Positions 60,997-64,000 of a DNA stretch of 64,000 nt are shown in pieces. Under the pieces are notes generated by a model, which searched no databases, was not told the DNA's origin, and saw nothing but the letters and a program-made list of their open reading frames with translations. How positions within the stretch are numbered: position 1 is the stretch's first letter; each line of letters begins with the position of its first letter. The DNA comes from Nonomuraea fuscirosea. Lineage in GTDB: Bacteria; Actinomycetota; Actinomycetes; Streptosporangiales; Streptosporangiaceae. The translations under genes and the position numbers were made by a program. The stretch spans positions 642,573 to 706,572 of the forward strand of contig NZ_PVNG01000003.1 in the NCBI RefSeq assembly GCF_003001935.1, written 5' to 3'.

Positions 60997-61363
60997 CTCA
61001 CCGGAGGGGACGATTCTGTGGACCTCCGGTGCGCTGCCGGGCAAAGCCCATGACCTGAGGGCCGCCCGCATCTGGGGAATCCTGCGAGCACTGGAGCAGG
61101 CCGGGATCATCACCCTGGCCGACAAGGCATATCAGGGAGACGAGGGCCCGGTCCGCACCCCGTACAAGGGCAAGAAGAAGCCCGAGTCCCAGAAGCAGGC
61201 CAACCGCGCCCACGCCCGCCTTCGCGGCCCCGGCGAACGCGCAAACGCCCAGCTGAAAAGCTGGAGAATCCTCCGCAAGCTACGCTGCAGCCCCAGCAAG
61301 GCCGGCCACCTCTGCAAGGCCATCGCCGTCCTTCAGAACCACCGAGTTGCGCAGGCAGCATGA
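60997..61363 (+). pseudogene. IS5-family transposase, C-terminal fragment
   Basis: The frame reads ASPEGTILWTSGALPGKAHD, LADKAYQGDEGPVRTPYKG and GERANAQLKSWRILRKLRC, the second Asp and Glu region of IS5-family (DDE_Tnp_4-like) transposases, ending TGA 61363. The N-terminal half is gone; the break coincides with the ISAs1 right end. The following GAGGATGAAAAGCGTTCA (61362-61379) may be the IS5 end. Confidence 0.8.
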
Positions 61364-61402
61364 GGATGAAAAGCGTTCACTGAAGCAGCTCGCTTGCCCT
61401 TG

Positions 61403-62314
61403 TCACCAATAATATGGATGCACCAGCAAGCTGAACGCATAAATTGCAGGAAGCCATGGCATTTTCATCAGCAGAACGGCCTGGGATATTTCCAGCAGTG
61501 TGGGCCTGTGGCGCCGATAGACGATCGACACAGAAAGCAGGCTTGGAGCAGCGACCCCGGCTAGTATCAGCCCAAGATACAAAAAAGGATCGCTGGCGAA
61601 TCCGAAAATGACGAGTGCTATTATGACAGATACAGTTATACCGGTCACATACAGGTACTTCACCGTTGAGATGGGACAAACAACTGCCAAGGTTTGCGAC
61701 CCCGTCCATTCGTCCGCATCGCGATCCCTCATAGATTTCAGGATCTCGTAAGAGAGCAAAAACATGGTAATCAGCGAGAAAGAGATCACCGCCCTTGGGC
61801 TGACATAGCCCGCGACAAGGGATCCAAAAAGAATTGGAGCGGCACACAAGCTGGCACAGATCAAGTTGCCGAGAAGCATCACACCTTTGAACACGATGCT
61901 GTACAGGATCGAGATGACCGACAATAGTAGTGCGACAGCCAGTGAAAGCATGCTCACAGACAGGCTGAGGAGAACTACACCACCCGCCACAAGAAGGAAG
62001 GCTACGAAAGTAGCCTGGATTCTGGTAACCCCCTCACGGGATATTGGGCGGTTTCGGTTACCCCTTCGGTCGGCATCGACATCCATGATGTCGTTGAATG
62101 TGTTGGCGAAACCTAGCAGCGCGCCTGTTCCTAACGCAGGCATGGTCAGCGAGCTCACCGGGATATGCACCCCTGAGAGATGGCCACCCAAGATCACTTC
62201 CAAGGCAACGCCTACGACAGTGATCGGCCTGACTAGACGGATCATCTGATAGACGATTCCTAACAGGCCAGCCAAGCGCCAATAGATCAGGACAAGCCTG
62301 AGCCGGATGCACAC
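61403..62314 (-). CDS. UbiA-family prenyltransferase (AT-rich, foreign)
   Basis: 303 residues, about eight or nine membrane helices. First Asp motif NTFNDIMDVDADRRGNRNRP near residue 71-90 (NDxxDxxxD) and second motif SMRDRDADEWTGSQTLAV near 197 (DxxxD), both needed for Mg-prenyl diphosphate. The acceptor is unknown; relatives make quinones, chlorophyll, DGGGP-type lipids or decaprenyl-phosphoribose. Codon and base use are clearly AT-richer than anything to the left. Start GTG 62314 is weakly supported; ATG 62245 (MIRLVRPITVVG) is an alternative. Follows the 62335 gene by 20 bases on the same strand. Confidence 0.82.
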   Translation of the reverse strand: MCIRLRLVLIYWRLAGLLGIVYQMIRLVRPITVVGVALEVILGGHLSGVHIPVSSLTMPALGTGALLGFANTFNDIMDVDADRRGNRNRPISREGVTRIQATFVAFLLVAGGVVLLSLSVSMLSLAVALLLSVISILYSIVFKGVMLLGNLICASLCAAPILFGSLVAGYVSPRAVISFSLITMFLLSYEILKSMRDRDADEWTGSQTLAVVCPISTVKYLYVTGITVSVIIALVIFGFASDPFLYLGLILAGVAAPSLLSVSIVYRRHRPTLLEISQAVLLMKMPWLPAIYAFSLLVHPYYW

Positions 62315-62334
62315 CTAGAGCCCAAGCCGCTCGC

Positions 62335-63246
62335 TTATGGTTCTATATATCCAAAGGCTCCATCTGGGAAATCTCGCCACTGTACCCCTCCTAACGACCC
62401 TCCCGCTGCCACAGTGGCAGTCTTAGCGCGATCAGCCACGAACCGCTTGGCTTCCTCCAGAGTAACTTCACCATCTCGTTCGCTTATCTCTATGATCGGA
62501 TCGAGGCGGGACCGTTTTCCATAAACCGTATATCTCCAGATACCTGCGCCATCAATGTATATCTCGACACGTGTCGGCCGGATGTGACTTGTAACCATAC
62601 GCGGGTTTGGAGGCTTCCCGACATGATTGAAGACGGCGGCCATCCCGAAGGAAATGCTCAGGATGAAGAAAAGGAGACCCGGAGGCGGAGGAGGGACAGT
62701 GGACACCCCGAACATCGTTTCCCAGACAAGCACCATGGCCACCATCAAAGCACCGAACAAGGTGAACAGAATTGAATTCGTGCGGAACCTGCCCAACTGC
62801 TGAGCGGCGAGCACCATGGAGAGGAGGACCGAACTGAAGGGTGAGTAAAGTAAGCCTCCCGAACTCTCCACCAACACGGCGATGGCGAAAAAATTCAGCA
62901 GCGCTCCAGGATAATACAAGTATTTACGAATTCGTGAAAGCATTGGGGGTTCTGTGCGAGACATGGCTTCCGGGTGGGTATTCAGGCCTTCCGCATAGTT
63001 CTTCAGTGCACCCCAGAGGCCCGACGCAGCCAACAGCAGCAGGATCGATGTAATCCACAGGCACAGAAATAATGTGATGCTTTCCGAGCTCGGGTTGAAC
63101 CGCCACCGCCAGAGGCCAACGGAGATGACAACCAGTGCGAGCATAATGATGTTAGCCCATACCAGAATCCCCGATATGCTTCGCTGTCTCATCGTCGACA
63201 TATGGTCATGTCGACGCTCGAATTTGATTATCCAATCGATTGCCAC
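62335..63246 (-). CDS. AT-rich multi-pass membrane protein, function unknown
   Basis: 303 residues with about six hydrophobic segments (for example ISGILVWANIIMLALVVISV near 26 and FTLFGALMVAMVLVWETMFG near 165), then a soluble C-terminal domain of about 95 residues (VEIYIDGAGIWRYTVYGKRS, VTLEEAKRFVADRA). Not recognised. Starts are uncertain: GTG 63246 or ATG 63201, neither with a ribosome site. Same base composition and strand as the UbiA gene, so the two form one acquired cassette. Confidence 0.65.
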   Translation of the reverse strand: MAIDWIIKFERRHDHMSTMRQRSISGILVWANIIMLALVVISVGLWRWRFNPSSESITLFLCLWITSILLLLAASGLWGALKNYAEGLNTHPEAMSRTEPPMLSRIRKYLYYPGALLNFFAIAVLVESSGGLLYSPFSSVLLSMVLAAQQLGRFRTNSILFTLFGALMVAMVLVWETMFGVSTVPPPPPGLLFFILSISFGMAAVFNHVGKPPNPRMVTSHIRPTRVEIYIDGAGIWRYTVYGKRSRLDPIIEISERDGEVTLEEAKRFVADRAKTATVAAGGSLGGVQWRDFPDGAFGYIEP

Positions 63247-63807
63247 AACTATTGAGCCTTAGACATCGGTGAACTTTATCTTTGTATCGTTCTACCGTTC
63301 GAGCACGTTACATTGCGCAGGTGTGGTGTGCGCCGATGAACCGCCCAGGACCGAAGCGTTCATTGCGGACAAACCGGCCCGCGGGTTGAAGCGGAAGATC
63401 AGAGCGCTGATCCCCAGGAAGTCGCAGGTCCCGTCCCGGTGGAGCGGGGCTCCATGAGGGCGCTGGCGTTCCGTAATGCGGTGTCTGTGCGCATTCCCCG
63501 AGTCATCCGCGTGTCATGCCAGAGAGTGTGCAGGCCGTCACGAGTCGTTGCGCGTAGGCGGTGCTGGCCGCGACCGGCCGAAGAGCCGCAGTGTGGCCAG
63601 CAGTCGCCCCAAGGTGCTGCGGACCGCCTTGAAGCATGTGGAGAAGAGTCGCATCCGGTTGTCCATCAGTTGCGCCAGCAAAGATGATCATTAACTGTTT
63701 GGCCGTCTGAAGAAGCACTGGGTGACATGGCGTCGCCTCGGCGTTCAGGCTTGGATGGAAGCTCGATCTTGGTCCACAGCTGGTCCACAACTGGTGAGTT
63801 TCGACGA
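63247..63807. other. No supported gene; possible transposase debris
   Basis: A + strand frame at 63340-63457 (EAFIADKPARGLKRKIRAL, IPRKSQVPS) faintly recalls the ADKAY...IP-x-K region of IS5-type transposases but is too short to assign. The rest shows nothing I can support. Confidence 0.35.
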
Positions 63808-63845
63808 GAACGGGCGGGACTCCGTGACTGGAGGCCCGCCCGTTC
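63808..63845. terminator. Strong hairpin near the right edge
   Basis: GAACGGGCGGG (63808-63818) pairs with its complement at 63835-63845, with an inner CTCC/GGAG stem. It resembles a tRNA or rRNA-type terminator. A duplicated CTGGTCCACA lies just upstream (63769-63791 region). Confidence 0.6.
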
Positions 63846-63919
63846 GTACGATGTTCGCCCTGGTCAGCGGCCGGAACCGCTGCTCAAGATCAAGTGCCCC
63901 CTGTAGTGTGCTGGTTCAG

Positions 63920-63986
63920 GACATAGGAAACCCATGTCGCAAGACATAGGAAACTTCAACAGAGTGTGTCTCGGGACATAGGCAAC
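63920..63986. repeat. Three GACATAGG-AAC iterons, probable IS481-type element end
   Basis: GACATAGGAAAC occurs at 63920-63931 and 63943-63954, and GACATAGGCAAC at 63975-63986. Such repeated GACATAGG motifs precede transposase genes of IS481-like elements in actinomycetes; the gene would begin to the right of the window (an ATG lies at 63997). Confidence 0.5.
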
Positions 63987-64000
63987 CATCGCGGTCATGA

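Noticed and set aside
1..64000. CRISPR arrays, rRNA genes or a replication origin
   Set aside because: No regularly spaced repeat-spacer pattern, no rRNA-like sequence and no DnaA-box cluster seen.

Overview
The window is high-GC actinomycete DNA: GTG and TTG starts, dense gene packing, LAL-type and LacI/GntR-type regulators, DtxR/DmdR-type iron boxes and many secreted proteins with actinobacterial signal peptides. A member of the Streptosporangiales such as Nonomuraea would fit, but the genus is an inference.

Region 1 (1-11.2 kb) is part of a hydroxamate siderophore cluster of the coelichelin type. A large NRPS, cut by the left window edge, reads A-PCP-E-C-A. The specificity pocket of its first A domain reads DINYWGGIGK, the code recalled for formyl-hydroxyornithine in coelichelin synthetase. 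The second A domain begins D-F-W, as in threonine modules. Around it lie a fused ABC exporter, a trilactone-type esterase, an ornithine N5-monooxygenase and a hydroxyornithine formyltransferase. Two 19-bp iron boxes sit in the two divergent promoter gaps, so iron should control the whole set.

Region 2 (11.2-31.7 kb) is a mosaic of ordinary accessory genes: an FAD oxidoreductase, a blade-repeat lipoprotein, a secreted beta-helix protein whose start codon lies at a 12-bp palindrome, an MFS transporter with a divergent LysR regulator, small secreted proteins, a PLP lyase, an alpha/beta hydrolase behind a 20-bp inverted repeat, a berberine-bridge-type FAD oxidase, a secreted chorismate mutase, an orphan histidine kinase, a LAL regulator, an amidohydrolase, and a membrane-anchored GTPase paired with a small membrane protein.

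Region 3 (31.7-40.0 kb) is a compact alpha-mannan utilisation locus: secreted GH76 with a carbohydrate-binding domain, an ABC sugar importer, a GH125 exo-mannosidase, a GntR-LacI hybrid regulator and a cytoplasmic GH76. Secreted endo-cleavage, import and intracellular trimming can be read directly from gene order.

Region 4 (40.0-56.4 kb) holds several regulator-plus-target units: SDR/TetR with three operator copies, YtrA-type GntR with an ABC transporter and a DUF1648-like membrane protein, MarR with two SDRs and an NmrA-like protein, an HTH protein translationally coupled to a two-lobed aspartic protease (the most unusual pair here), AKR/LysR, a nucleotidyltransferase, and an ArsR/SRPBCC pair in which ArsR carries a frameshift. 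A PGRP-type amidase closes the region.

Region 5 (56.5-64.0 kb) is a decayed integration site: a serine recombinase C-terminal remnant, a 3' fragment of tRNA-Lys(CTT) with its terminator, a tyrosine integrase broken by one stop and two frameshifts and then cut by a complete ISAs1-family element, an IS5-family transposase remnant, and a two-gene AT-rich cassette (UbiA prenyltransferase plus membrane protein). The right edge carries the apparent start of another insertion sequence.
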